A stretch of 64,000 nucleotides of DNA from Pseudomonadota bacterium (GTDB lineage Bacteria > Pseudomonadota > Alphaproteobacteria > Rhizobiales > Phreatobacteraceae). Position numbers and translations under genes: made by a program. The DNA lies in assembly GCA_020161695.1 (NCBI GenBank), contig JAIUOO010000019.1:1-64000 (forward strand), written 5' to 3'. The notes below the pieces were generated by a model. That model worked only from the letters and a program-made list of their open reading frames with translations, was not told the DNA's origin and searched no databases. This document shows, piece by piece, positions 18,113 through 26,712 of this stretch. The stretch's first letter is position 1, and each line of letters opens with the position of its first letter.

Positions 18113-19087
18113 CTACACCCGCGTCAGCCATTTGTCCCGAAGGTTGTCCGGCACGGTTGCGAGAGCGGCACGAGCCTCCGCACATTCCGTCATGACCACC
18201 GGATATTCGGCGACGATATGGTCGATCAGGGCCCGCACCGCCGGCAGGAGGCCGCGTCGGGTGCCGAACACCATGTGGATCGTGCCGAACGGCGCCGTCC
18301 ACTCCGGGAGCAGCTGGACGAGGCGGCCCGCCTCGACCTCGTCGCGGCACACCTGGTCGGGTAGCAGCGCCATGCCGAGCCCGGCCAGCGCGGCATTGCG
18401 CAGGATGGTGAAGTCGCTACAGGCGAGGATCGGCTCGTGGACGATGTCGCGGGAATGGCCGTCGGGACCGGTCAGCTGCCAGCGGTCGTGCAGGACGCCC
18501 TCCGCATGGGTCAGCGTCGGCAGCGCCCCGATCTGATCGATGTCGATGGCGCCGCCATGCGCCGCCACGAAGGCGGGACTGGCGACGATCAGACTGCGGC
18601 TTTGCCCGAGAACCCGCATGGTCAGGTCCGGTTCGGTGTCGAGCCTCGTGCGGACGCGCAGGGCGATATCGACCCGCTCCTCGATCAGGTCGACCCGCCG
18701 GTTGGAGACATTGAGCTGCACCTTCACGGCCGGGTGGCGCTTCATGAAGCCCGGCAGGATGACGGCCATGAGGTTGTAACCGAAGTCCGGCGGACAGGCG
18801 ACGCGCACCACGCCGCTCGGTTCCGCCCGCGCCCTGAGCGCGGCGGCCTCGGCGGCCTCGGCACCGGCCAGCATGGCCTGACACTGCTGGTAGACTTCCT
18901 CACCCGTCTCGGTGACTCGGAACCGGCGGGTCGAGCGCTCGATGAGCCGCACCCCCAGCCGTTCCTCCAGCCTCGCGACGTGCTTGCTGAGCTTCGATTT
19001 CGGGATCTGAAGCGCGCGCGCCGCCGGCGAGAAGCCCTGATGCCGCACCACGGCCGCGAACAGGGAGAGGTCATTGAGGTCCAGCAT
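18113..19087 (-). CDS. LysR family transcriptional regulator (azoR neighbour)
   Basis: A 324-residue LysR regulator: a winged HTH at 1-60 (LNDLSLFAAVVRHQGFSPAARAL ... SKLSKHVARLEERLGVRLIE, in two pieces) and a type-2 periplasmic-binding-like effector domain from about 90 to 300. It is divergent from the azoreductase gene, the usual arrangement for a LysR activator or repressor and its target. An imperfect inverted repeat AGAAACGATC/GATCGTTCTC sits in the shared 106-bp region. Effector unknown, quinone or azo compounds being a guess from the neighbour. Confidence 0.92.
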   Translation of the reverse strand: MLDLNDLSLFAAVVRHQGFSPAARALQIPKSKLSKHVARLEERLGVRLIERSTRRFRVTETGEEVYQQCQAMLAGAEAAEAAALRARAEPSGVVRVACPPDFGYNLMAVILPGFMKRHPAVKVQLNVSNRRVDLIEERVDIALRVRTRLDTEPDLTMRVLGQSRSLIVASPAFVAAHGGAIDIDQIGALPTLTHAEGVLHDRWQLTGPDGHSRDIVHEPILACSDFTILRNAALAGLGMALLPDQVCRDEVEAGRLVQLLPEWTAPFGTIHMVFGTRRGLLPAVRALIDHIVAEYPVVMTECAEARAALATVPDNLRDKWLTRV

Positions 19088-19101
19088 CTGCGTTTCCCAT
19101 T

Positions 19102-19147
19102 AGAAACGATCAGTTCGAATAATGCTGACTACAGGTCGATCGTTCTC
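19102..19147. promoter_or_regulatory. Candidate LysR operator between lysR and azoR
   Basis: AGAAACGATC (19102-19111) and GATCGTTCTC (19138-19147) are inverted with one mismatch, and CATTA/TAATG flank part of the left arm. They lie in the divergent promoter region. LysR tetramers bind such split sites; this is inferred from position and symmetry. Confidence 0.45.
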
Positions 19148-19193
19148 GATTCTAGATAAGTGGCCGGACCCCATCCACGCAAGGACCCGCGCC

Positions 19194-19823
19194 ATGAACC
19201 TCCTCCACATCGATTCCGGCATCCTCGGCGACAACTCGGTGTCGCGCCGCCTGTCCGCCGCCACCGTCGCCGAACTGAAGTCGCGCCATCCCGGCCTGAC
19301 GGTCACCTATCGCGACCTCGTCGCCAACCCGATCGCCCATCTCACTGGCGCTCATCTCGCGGCGGGCTCCATCGATGCAAGCCAGCATGACGCCGACATG
19401 CGCCGCGATCTGGCCGCCGCCACCGAGGCTCTCGACCAGTTCCTCGCCGCCGACATCGTCGTCGTCGGCGCGCCGATGTACAATTTCTCGATCCCCTCGC
19501 AGCTGAAGGCCTGGATCGATCGCCTCGCGGTCGCCGGCAAGACCTTCCGCTACACCGAGAAGGGTCCCGAAGGACTTGCCGGCGCCAAGAAGGTGTTCAT
19601 CGCCTCCTCGCGCGGCGGCTTCTACGGCGCTGGCACGCCGCTCGCGGCCATCGACCACCAGGAAAACTACCTGCGCGCGGTGTTCGGCTTCTTCGGCATC
19701 ACCGACCTGACCTTCGTCAGGGCCGAGGGTGTCAACATCAGCGCCGATCAGAAGGCCAAGGCGATCGCCGATGCCGAGGCCTCGATCGCCAATCTGGATC
19801 AGGCCACCGCTCAGGCGGCCTGA
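19194..19823 (+). CDS. azoR: FMN-dependent NADH:quinone/azo reductase AzoR
   Basis: A 209-residue flavodoxin-fold reductase. It has the FMN phosphate loop in LHIDSGILGDNSVSR, the block APMYNFSIPSQLKAWIDR that stacks on the flavin, and SSRGGFYG plus FFGITDL later, all typical of AzoR. The enzyme reduces quinones and azo compounds with NAD(P)H as a homodimer. Start 19194 matches the family N-terminus; the frame opens upstream to 19122 without similarity. Probably controlled by the divergent LysR regulator. Confidence 0.94.
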   Translation: MNLLHIDSGILGDNSVSRRLSAATVAELKSRHPGLTVTYRDLVANPIAHLTGAHLAAGSIDASQHDADMRRDLAAATEALDQFLAADIVVVGAPMYNFSIPSQLKAWIDRLAVAGKTFRYTEKGPEGLAGAKKVFIASSRGGFYGAGTPLAAIDHQENYLRAVFGFFGITDLTFVRAEGVNISADQKAKAIADAEASIANLDQATAQAA

Positions 19824-19862
19824 TCCCGGTTCATTGCCCGGAGGCGGCGGGAATTCGCCGCC

Positions 19863-21449
19863 TCACGCCCGTCGGATGTTCCAGAACACCGGATTGCCGT
19901 TGAGCATTCCCGTGAGATTGCTGCGGAACGCGGTCGGGAAGAAGCGCTGGCCGAGCGGGATGTAGGGCACCTCCCGGAAGGCCAGTTCCTGCATCTGCCG
20001 GGCGATGGCCACCTGTGCCGCCGTGTCCGGCGCCTTGAACCAGTCGTCGCGCATCCGCTCCAGTCCCGGAATGTCCGGCCAGCCGGGGCCGGCATTGCGC
20101 CCGTGCGCGCGCAGGAAGGCGTGGCCCGCCGGCGTGAACTGGTCGGTGCCGCTCCAGAACGTGTGATAGACGTTCCAGCCGCCCTGCTCGACCGGGTCGG
20201 TCTTGGCGCGGCGCTGCACCACCGTGCCCCAGTCCGAGAGCTGGTAGTCGACGTTGAAGCCGAGCTTCCTCAAGAGGTCGGCCCCGACATCGGACAGCGC
20301 CTTGGAACTGGCGATCTCGGCGGCGCCGAGCACCACGACCTTCTCGCCCTTGTAGCCGGCGGCGATGATCGCGGCCTTGGCCTTCTCCAGATCGCGCGGG
20401 CCGGTGAGCGCCGTCATGCCCGCATCCGTCGCCATCGGCGTGCCGGGGCAGAAGATGCCGACACCGTCCTTCCACAGCTCCTTGTCGCTGGTCTGGGCTT
20501 CCATGAAGTCGGCCTGACTGACCGCCGAGAGGACCGCCCTCCGGATCGCCGGGTTGTCGAACGGCGGCACGAGATGATTGAGCCGCATCGTGGAGATCCA
20601 GCCCGTCGGATCGATCACCCTGGTCGAGACGCCGCGCATGCCCTTGAGCGCCGGCAGGAGGTCGGCGTCGGGCGAATACCACCAGTCGATCTCGCCCGCG
20701 CGCAGCGCGCCCATGGCCGTGTTGGGGTCGGGCATGATGCGCCATTCGATCCGCTCGAAATGCGCGACCTTCGGCCCGGCGGTCCAGTCCGGCGTGCCGC
20801 CGGAGCGCGGCACGTAACCGTCGAACCTGGCATAGGCCATCAGCGCGCCGGGAACCCGCTCGCCGGCGAGGAAGCGGTAGGGACCAGAGCCGACCATCTC
20901 GTTCACCCGCTCCATCGGCGAGGTGTTGGCGAGGCGCTCGGGCATGATCGCGCACATGTTGGGCGACGCCTTGCCCAGCGCGTCGGGCAGCAGCGGGAAG
21001 GCGAGCTTCAGGCGGAACCGGATCGTCTTGTCATCCGGCGCGGAGAGTTCATCGGTCGCCGCCATCAGCACCTGGCCGAAGGCGTCGCGCGCGCCCCAGC
21101 GTTTGATCGAGGCGACGCAGTCGCGCGCGAGCACGGCGGAGCCGTCGTGGAACTTCAGCCCGTCGCGCAGCGTCAGGTTCCAGACGCGGCCGTCGCTTTC
21201 GGTAACGGCGCCCGCCAGCATCTGGGGCTGCATGCGGTACTGGCCGTCCATGCCGAACAGCGTGTCGAAGACGAGATAGCCGTGGTCGCGGGTCGGATAG
21301 GTCGTGGTCCAGACGGGGTCGAGCACGGCGACGTCGGTCTGCGGCACGAATTTCAGAACGTTGGCGCCCTGAGCGAGCGAAAGGCGCGGAGCGGCAAGAA
21401 CGGCGGCGGAACCGCCGAGAAACAGGCGACGAGACGGGCGGAGGGTCAT
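19863..21449 (-). CDS. ABC transporter periplasmic binding protein, family 5 (DppA/OppA type)
   Basis: A 528-residue solute-binding protein. The N-terminus has a Tat-like signal (SRRLFLGGSAAVLAAP) with cleavage near residue 26. The mature part shows the SBP_bac_5 pattern: early LDPVWTTTYPTRDHGYLVFDTLF, LTLRDGLKFHDGSAV, the VGSGPYRF block, and the C-terminal EVPYIPLG. Family members bind dipeptides, oligopeptides, nickel or glutathione. No permease or ATPase gene lies next to it, so it is an orphan receptor. Converges on azoR with a 39-bp gap. Confidence 0.93.
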   Translation of the reverse strand: MTLRPSRRLFLGGSAAVLAAPRLSLAQGANVLKFVPQTDVAVLDPVWTTTYPTRDHGYLVFDTLFGMDGQYRMQPQMLAGAVTESDGRVWNLTLRDGLKFHDGSAVLARDCVASIKRWGARDAFGQVLMAATDELSAPDDKTIRFRLKLAFPLLPDALGKASPNMCAIMPERLANTSPMERVNEMVGSGPYRFLAGERVPGALMAYARFDGYVPRSGGTPDWTAGPKVAHFERIEWRIMPDPNTAMGALRAGEIDWWYSPDADLLPALKGMRGVSTRVIDPTGWISTMRLNHLVPPFDNPAIRRAVLSAVSQADFMEAQTSDKELWKDGVGIFCPGTPMATDAGMTALTGPRDLEKAKAAIIAAGYKGEKVVVLGAAEIASSKALSDVGADLLRKLGFNVDYQLSDWGTVVQRRAKTDPVEQGGWNVYHTFWSGTDQFTPAGHAFLRAHGRNAGPGWPDIPGLERMRDDWFKAPDTAAQVAIARQMQELAFREVPYIPLGQRFFPTAFRSNLTGMLNGNPVFWNIRRA

Positions 21450-21545
21450 GGCAGTCCCCTTTGCAATCGATTGACGCGGCAGAATGGGAAGCTCGCTACC
21501 GCCTGTAAAGCGGCCTGCCGATGGGACAATGCGATATCGCGTGCG

Positions 21546-22004
21546 CTATCGCGGCGCGTTCCACCGGTCGGCCGCGGCATCGTCAGCCGCCTTGGCATCG
21601 ACCCAGCCGCCGCCCGCGCCGGTCTCCTCGAATTTCCAGAACGGCGCATTGGTCTTGAGGAAGTCCATCAGGAACTCGGCGGCTGCGAAAGCCGCCTGCC
21701 GGTGCTCAGACAGCGTCACCACAAGGACAATATTGTCGCCCGGCTCCAGCCGCCCGTAGCGATGCACGACCAGCACGTCCTGCAGCGGCCAGCGCACCCG
21801 CGCTTCCGCCTCGATGCGCGAGAGTTCGGCTAGCGCCATGGCCACGTAGGTCTCCAGCGTCATCGCGCCGATGCGCTCGTCGCCGGTCAAGCCGCGGCAC
21901 AGGCCCGTGAACGTCGCGACGGCGCCGACATCGACGCGGCCGGCCGTGAGGCGCTTCACCTCGGCCCCGAGATCGAAATCCTCACGCTGAACACGAACTG
22001 CCAT
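21546..22004 (-). CDS. moaE: Molybdopterin synthase catalytic subunit MoaE
   Basis: A 152-residue MoaE: GAVATFTGLCRG near residue 30, LETYVAMALAELSRIE, the HRYGRLEPGDNIVLV block and the C-terminal LKTNAPFWKFEE with the conserved lysines (PFWK). It transfers sulfur from MoaD thiocarboxylate to precursor Z in molybdenum cofactor synthesis. MoaD is not next to it in this window. It follows a GNAT gene by 16 nt on the same strand and probably shares its transcript. Confidence 0.94.
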   Translation of the reverse strand: MAVRVQREDFDLGAEVKRLTAGRVDVGAVATFTGLCRGLTGDERIGAMTLETYVAMALAELSRIEAEARVRWPLQDVLVVHRYGRLEPGDNIVLVVTLSEHRQAAFAAAEFLMDFLKTNAPFWKFEETGAGGGWVDAKAADDAAADRWNAPR

Positions 22005-22020
22005 CAGGCCACCAGAACGA

Positions 22021-22509
22021 TCAGAGACAGGCGAAGGCCGGAGCGTGGCGAACCGGACCCGTCGTCGCCACGCCACCCTGCCCTGCGATCCGGACCATGA
22101 AATGGTCTCCGGCATGGGGGCTGTCAAATCCGCGCGCCGCATCCACGGAGAAGCCGAAACGGCGGTAATAGGCGGGATCGCCCAGCACGAAGATCGCCTG
22201 CCAGCCGGCGGCTTCCGCACGCGCGACGCCCTCGCGCACCAGCGCCGAACCGATGCCACCTCTCTGCCGCCCGGGCAGGATGCCAAGGGGCCCGAGCGCC
22301 AGCGCCCGCATCGGCGCGATCATGCCGCTGAAAAGGACGTGGCCGACCACCGCGCCGCCATCCACCGCGACAAGGGAAAGCACCGCGTCGCGATCCGCCC
22401 GGATCCGGTCCACCAGCAGGGCCTCCGCATCGCCTGCAAAGGCAGCGCGGTGGACATCGGCAACGGCCGCAGCATCCGCCGCACGTTCCTGCCGGATCGC
22501 GAAAGTCAT
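22021..22509 (-). CDS. GNAT N-acetyltransferase (YhbS-like)
   Basis: A 162-residue GNAT protein. It has the acetyl-CoA binding signature ILPGRQRGGIGSALVREG (Q/R-x-x-G-x-G/A) and the following FVLGDPAYYRRFGF, which is characteristic of the YhbS-like branch. Substrate unknown. It overlaps the upstream GST gene by 4 nt and is followed by moaE after 16 nt, so the three are likely one operon. Confidence 0.9.
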   Translation of the reverse strand: MTFAIRQERAADAAAVADVHRAAFAGDAEALLVDRIRADRDAVLSLVAVDGGAVVGHVLFSGMIAPMRALALGPLGILPGRQRGGIGSALVREGVARAEAAGWQAIFVLGDPAYYRRFGFSVDAARGFDSPHAGDHFMVRIAGQGGVATTGPVRHAPAFACL

Positions 22510-23135
22510 GCCACGACCAGTTCGGGCCGCCAGTTCATGTCGACATGACCCGGGAGGGCCGCCACCCGCCCGACCCAGTCCCTGACGGCCGGGAAGAGGG
22601 CAAGGTTGAGATCCGCCTCGTGAGCGAGGTGGGTGTTCGCGTAGAGCGCGATATCGGCGAGCGTGAAATTCTCGCCCGCGATGAAGGGAGAGGCGACGAG
22701 CTGCGCTTCCATGCGGGCCAGCGCGCCCTCGCCCTGTTCCATCCAGTCATCGACCAGATCGCGCTTCAGTTCGCGCCCGCCGGGGATCAGCGACAGCCAG
22801 AACCGCGCCTCGCCGATCGAGGGGTGATGCGAGTTCTGCTCGAAGAACAGCCAAGCCATCATCCTGGCGCGCTCGACCTTGTCCTCTGGAACGAAGCGCG
22901 TGTCCTCGCCGAGATACATCAGGATGGCGTTGGACTCGATCAGGATGGTGCCGTTGCCAAGCTGGAGCACTGGCACCCGCCCGCGCGGGTTCATCGCGAG
23001 AAATTCGGGCGTGCGGGTATCGCCACGCAGGATGTCGACATCCTTCAGCACGAACGGAATGCCGAGATGCGCCAGAGCGAGGCGCACCTTGTAGCAGTTC
23101 GCCGAGCGCTGCATGGCGTGAAGGGTCAGGTTCAT
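22506..23135 (-). CDS. Glutathione S-transferase family protein
   Basis: A 209-residue GST. The N-terminal thioredoxin fold begins LTLHAMQRSANCYKVRLAL and includes NPRGRVPVL with the cis-Pro and IESNAILMYLGE, the glutathione-contacting E-S pair. The helical C-terminal domain contains FTLADIALYANTHLA (N-capping box). The first of a GST/GNAT/moaE operon. A perfect short palindrome sits immediately before its start codon (23136-23155). Confidence 0.93.
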   Translation of the reverse strand: MNLTLHAMQRSANCYKVRLALAHLGIPFVLKDVDILRGDTRTPEFLAMNPRGRVPVLQLGNGTILIESNAILMYLGEDTRFVPEDKVERARMMAWLFFEQNSHHPSIGEARFWLSLIPGGRELKRDLVDDWMEQGEGALARMEAQLVASPFIAGENFTLADIALYANTHLAHEADLNLALFPAVRDWVGRVAALPGHVDMNWRPELVVA

Positions 23136-23155
23136 ACGTTCGATATAGCGAACGT
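23136..23155. promoter_or_regulatory. Palindrome at the GST start codon
   Basis: ACGTTCG (23136-23142) and CGAACGT (23149-23155) are perfect arms around ATATAG, abutting the GST ATG. The symmetry and place suggest a repressor operator for the GST operon; the regulator is not identified. Confidence 0.5.
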
Positions 23156-23201
23156 TGTGGTCGAAGTCAGCCGATTGGGCGAACGAAACGGGGCCCGCAC
23201 C

Positions 23202-24248
23202 TCAGCGCGGCGCTTCCGGTGCGGAGGCGACCTTCAATTCCAGATAGCGCATCCGCTTCATTTCACGCCGGCCGCCGGAAATGGCGTCCACCACCAGCCC
23301 GCAGACCAGCATGAGGAAGGCGAGCTGCATGATCGCCGCCGACAGGATCGCGGTCGGGAAACGCGGCACGAGGCCGGTATCCAGATAGGTAGCGACGATG
23401 GGCGCGGCGAGGCCGAGGCTCGTCGCCGCCAGAACCAGCGCGATCAGGCCATAGAAACGGAACGGCTGGACGGTCCGGTACATGTTGACCAGCGTCCACA
23501 GGATGCGCGCGCCGTCGCGATAGGTCTTCAGCTTGGAATGCGAGTTCTCGGGGCGGCGGCCATAGGGCAGCGGCACCTCGTCGGTGCGCAGCTTGAGGTC
23601 GAGCGCATGCACCGTCAGTTCGGCCTCGATCTCAAAGCCAGAGGACGACGCCGGGAACGATTTGGCGAAGCGCCGCGAGAACACCCGGTAACCCGAGAAG
23701 ATGTCCTTGAACGGCGATTTGAACATCGCGAGGGTAATGCGGTTGAACAGCGCATTGCCGAAGCGGTGGCCGCGCCGGTAGGCCGCCTCCTCGCTGTCGA
23801 CCCGGGCGCCGACCACCATGTCGAGCTGGTCGCGCATCAGCAGCGCGACGAGATCGGGCGCCGCCGTCGGGTCGTAGGTCATGTCGCCATCGGCCATGAC
23901 ATAGATGTCGGCGTCGATGTCTGCGAACATGCGGCGCACCACGTTGCCCTTGCCCTGATAGGGCTCGCGGCGAACCGTGGCGCCGGCCGCGCGGGCGATG
24001 TCGGCGGTGCCATCCGTGGAATTGTTGTCGTAGACATAGACGGTCGCGCCGGGCAGCGAGGCCCTGAAGGCCGCCACCGTTTCGGCGATGGTCGTCGCCT
24101 CGTTATAGCAGGGCAGCAGCACCGCCACGTCGGGCAGACCGGCAGCCGAACCGAGCTTCTTGGCGAGGTTGTCGATCAGCGCCCGCGCCGGGCTCTCGGC
24201 GGGAGCGACGGGAGGATGGACGGGAAGGACCGGCTTCGGCTCAGCCAC
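23202..24248 (-). CDS. Family 2 glycosyltransferase, membrane (dolichyl-phosphate-mannose synthase-like)
   Basis: A 348-residue GT2 enzyme with the GT-A domain first: VAVLLPCYNEATTIAETV, VYVYDNNSTDGTAD and the metal motif VMADGDMTYDP. Then follow FSGYRVFSRRF and an acceptor loop, and at the C-terminus two hydrophobic helices (YGLIALVLAATSLGLAAPIVA and AIMQLAFLMLVCGLVVDAI, each over 18 residues). Such enzymes transfer sugar from NDP-sugar to polyprenyl phosphate. It overlaps the GT87 gene by 8 nt; the latter could use the lipid-linked sugar made here. Confidence 0.9.
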   Translation of the reverse strand: MAEPKPVLPVHPPVAPAESPARALIDNLAKKLGSAAGLPDVAVLLPCYNEATTIAETVAAFRASLPGATVYVYDNNSTDGTADIARAAGATVRREPYQGKGNVVRRMFADIDADIYVMADGDMTYDPTAAPDLVALLMRDQLDMVVGARVDSEEAAYRRGHRFGNALFNRITLAMFKSPFKDIFSGYRVFSRRFAKSFPASSSGFEIEAELTVHALDLKLRTDEVPLPYGRRPENSHSKLKTYRDGARILWTLVNMYRTVQPFRFYGLIALVLAATSLGLAAPIVATYLDTGLVPRFPTAILSAAIMQLAFLMLVCGLVVDAISGGRREMKRMRYLELKVASAPEAPR

Positions 24249-25464
24249 GGGCGAACCTCCATGGGGCCGCGAGAATATCGGGCTTCTCGGCGAGCGCCCG
24301 CGCCGCGAGGAAGCCGAAGAACAGGGCCATGACCATGACGCCGAGCGGCACGCCGGTGACCATCATGGTGGCGCGCGCCATGAGCGGCACGATCCAGACC
24401 AGCGCCAGCAGGCTCTTCTCGAAAGGCGCGAAGCCCTTCTCGACGCCGTGCGCGGCGGCGAAGGCGACGGCGACGCCGAGAATGGTCATGTCGTAGTCGA
24501 GGCAATAGGGCGTCGCGAGCAGCGCACCGGTGGCGGCCATGGCCGCGAGCAGCCGCCGGTCGGCGTCGCGGAACGCCATCAGCGCCAGCACCGCAAGCAC
24601 GGCGCCGGTCACCGCGAACTGCGCGCCATAGGCGAGCGGCAGCGGCGCGCCGAACGAGCGGAAGGCCGAGAAGGCCGACTGGATCTTGTGCCAGCCGGTG
24701 ATGCCGTCTTCGAGGATCACCGCGCGCGTGAAGCTCGCGCCCTTCAGGAAGGCGAGCCAGACCTCCGGGCCGAGCCAGAGCGTGACTGCAACGCTCATGG
24801 CGGCGACCGTCGCCGCCGCGGCCGCAACTGCGCGCCAATGTCCGCCGAGCACCATGACCACGGGCAGGATCAGGCCGAATTGCGGTTTGTAGGCGAGAAG
24901 CCCGATGCAGATGCCGGCAACGACCGGCCTCCGGTCGAGCAGCAGGAGGCCGAAGCCGAGCAGCCCCGCCGTCAGGAAGGCATTATGGCCGTGGCCCAGC
25001 GTCACGAACACGGCGGGAAAACCGACTGCCACGACGATCAGCAGCCTGTGCGCGGGGGCAATGGCCCGGATCGCGCCGAGATAGAGCGCGAAGGTCGAGG
25101 CCTGCCAGACAGCGAGGGCGGCGACATAGGGCATGGTCGCCAACAGCGCCGCGACGGCGAGGAAGAACGGCGGATAGTGCCAGCCATAGACCTCGACATT
25201 CGGGTCGTTGAAGGCCCGGCGCTGGAAGGCGAAATGCGTCCAGGGGTCGAACAGTCCGGCGGCATCGCCCGACAGCAGCATGCGCCCGGCTGTCCAGACA
25301 CCCGAGAAGTCGGTGGCGATCGGCCGGCCGAAACGGTCGGTCATCGCGCCGCCGCCGATCCAGATCAGCGCCAGCCCGCCGAAGCCGATGACCGCGACGA
25401 TCAGCGCATAGGCGCGCGCGCGCTCCTCGGTCAGCCAGTCGCCTGAACGGATGTGCTCCAGCAT
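24241..25464 (-). CDS. GT87/DUF2029 polytopic mannosyltransferase-like protein
   Basis: A 407-residue membrane protein with about ten hydrophobic segments. It carries the GT87/DUF2029 marks: DFSGVWTAGRMLLSGDAAGLFDP near the N-terminus with the Asp in the first periplasmic loop, and YGWHYPPFFL. These GT-C enzymes use polyprenyl-phosphate sugars as donors outside the membrane. Overlap with the GT2 gene (8 nt) suggests one pathway: GT2 charges the lipid, GT87 transfers. Start 25464 is preferred over 25503. Confidence 0.85.
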   Translation of the reverse strand: MLEHIRSGDWLTEERARAYALIVAVIGFGGLALIWIGGGAMTDRFGRPIATDFSGVWTAGRMLLSGDAAGLFDPWTHFAFQRRAFNDPNVEVYGWHYPPFFLAVAALLATMPYVAALAVWQASTFALYLGAIRAIAPAHRLLIVVAVGFPAVFVTLGHGHNAFLTAGLLGFGLLLLDRRPVVAGICIGLLAYKPQFGLILPVVMVLGGHWRAVAAAAATVAAMSVAVTLWLGPEVWLAFLKGASFTRAVILEDGITGWHKIQSAFSAFRSFGAPLPLAYGAQFAVTGAVLAVLALMAFRDADRRLLAAMAATGALLATPYCLDYDMTILGVAVAFAAAHGVEKGFAPFEKSLLALVWIVPLMARATMMVTGVPLGVMVMALFFGFLAARALAEKPDILAAPWRFARG

Positions 25465-25549
25465 GCGTGCCCCGGATCGAGTTCCGGGGCACCATGGCAG
25501 CAAGGGCCGAAGAAAAGGTTAGCCCGAAAGGTGAACCGCGCCAGTGGCT

Positions 25550-26554
25550 TCAGCCGGCCGGCTGGATGTTCGCCGCCTTGATGATCTCGGCCCAGGTCTG
25601 CATCTCGCGGGCGTGATAGGGCCGGAACTCGTCCGGGTTGCGCGCGGTGATGGTGAAGCCGAGCTTGGTAATGGCTTCGACCACCGAGGGCTTCGCCAGC
25701 GAGGCGAGGATTTCCCTGGACAACCGGTCGAGTGCCGCCGCCGGTGTCGCCGCGGGCGCGAAGAAGCCGGTCCAGCTCTCGGCATCCGCGTCGGTCACGC
25801 CCTGCTCGCGCAGCGTCGGGATGTTCGGCAGCTGGGCGTTGCGCTTCGGCGAGCCGATGGCGATGCCGCGCATCAGGCCGCCATTGATCTGCGTGAACAC
25901 GCTGGCCATGGTCGAATTGGCAACGTCGATGCGGTTGCCGACGATGTCCTGCACCAGCGGCGCGGCGCCGCGATAGGGCACGTGGGTCATCTTGATGCCG
26001 GTGCGGACCATGAACAGCTCGGTCGACAGGTGCGAGCCCGAGCCCGGTCCGGTCGAGCCGTAATTGAGTTCGCCGGGCTTCGCCTTGGCGAGCGCGATCA
26101 GCTCCTGGATCGTCTTGGCCGGCGACTCGTTCTTGACGACGAAGATGTGCTCGAACGCGCCGGCGCCCGCGAGCGGGGCGAAATCCTTCACCGCGTCGTA
26201 GCCCGGCTCCTTCATCAGGAACATGTTGTTCCCGTGGGTCTGGTTGTTGCCGAAGGTGATGGTGTGGCCGTCCGGCTCGGAACGCGCGACCTGCCGGGTG
26301 CCGATGGCGCCGGACGCGCCGCCGAGGTTCTCGACCACGACCTGCTGGCCGAGCACGCCGGAAATGTCTTGCGCGACGATGCGCGCGATGCCGTCCGTCG
26401 GTCCGCCGGCCGGATAGGCGACGACCAACTTGATCGGCCGCGACGGCGCCCAGGTGCCCTGCGCCGACGCGCTGCGCAGAAGGGACGGCGCGGCAAGCGC
26501 CGAGCCGATGCCGAGAAGAACGTTGCGCCGCGAGCTCATGCCGGTGCCAGCCAT
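25550..26554 (-). CDS. Tripartite tricarboxylate transporter receptor (Bug family)
   Basis: A 334-residue periplasmic receptor. A twin-arginine-like leader (SSRRNVLLGIGSALAAPSLL) is cleaved near SASAQG. The mature protein shows Bug hallmarks: RPIKLVVAYPAGGPTDGIAR, VVVENLGGASGAIGT, YGSTGPGSGSHL, and VPYRGAAPLVQDIVGNRIDV. Bug proteins bind carboxylates and may work with TctAB or in sensing. No tctA/tctB gene is near, so it is an orphan receptor. Start 26554 follows a perfect GGGAGG ribosome binding site. Confidence 0.94.
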   Translation of the reverse strand: MAGTGMSSRRNVLLGIGSALAAPSLLRSASAQGTWAPSRPIKLVVAYPAGGPTDGIARIVAQDISGVLGQQVVVENLGGASGAIGTRQVARSEPDGHTITFGNNQTHGNNMFLMKEPGYDAVKDFAPLAGAGAFEHIFVVKNESPAKTIQELIALAKAKPGELNYGSTGPGSGSHLSTELFMVRTGIKMTHVPYRGAAPLVQDIVGNRIDVANSTMASVFTQINGGLMRGIAIGSPKRNAQLPNIPTLREQGVTDADAESWTGFFAPAATPAAALDRLSREILASLAKPSVVEAITKLGFTITARNPDEFRPYHAREMQTWAEIIKAANIQPAG

Positions 26555-26712
26555 TGGATGCCTCCCAAAAATGATGGCTTCTATGAACGATTTGCGCTTG
26601 TTCGGCCCGTGGGGCGCGACTAAACGTCCCGCCGGACTGCCGAGGGCGTCCGCGGGAAATTTTACCGTGGTCTTAGCCCGCCTTCGGAGAATTTCAAACC
26701 CGGAGCCCACCG

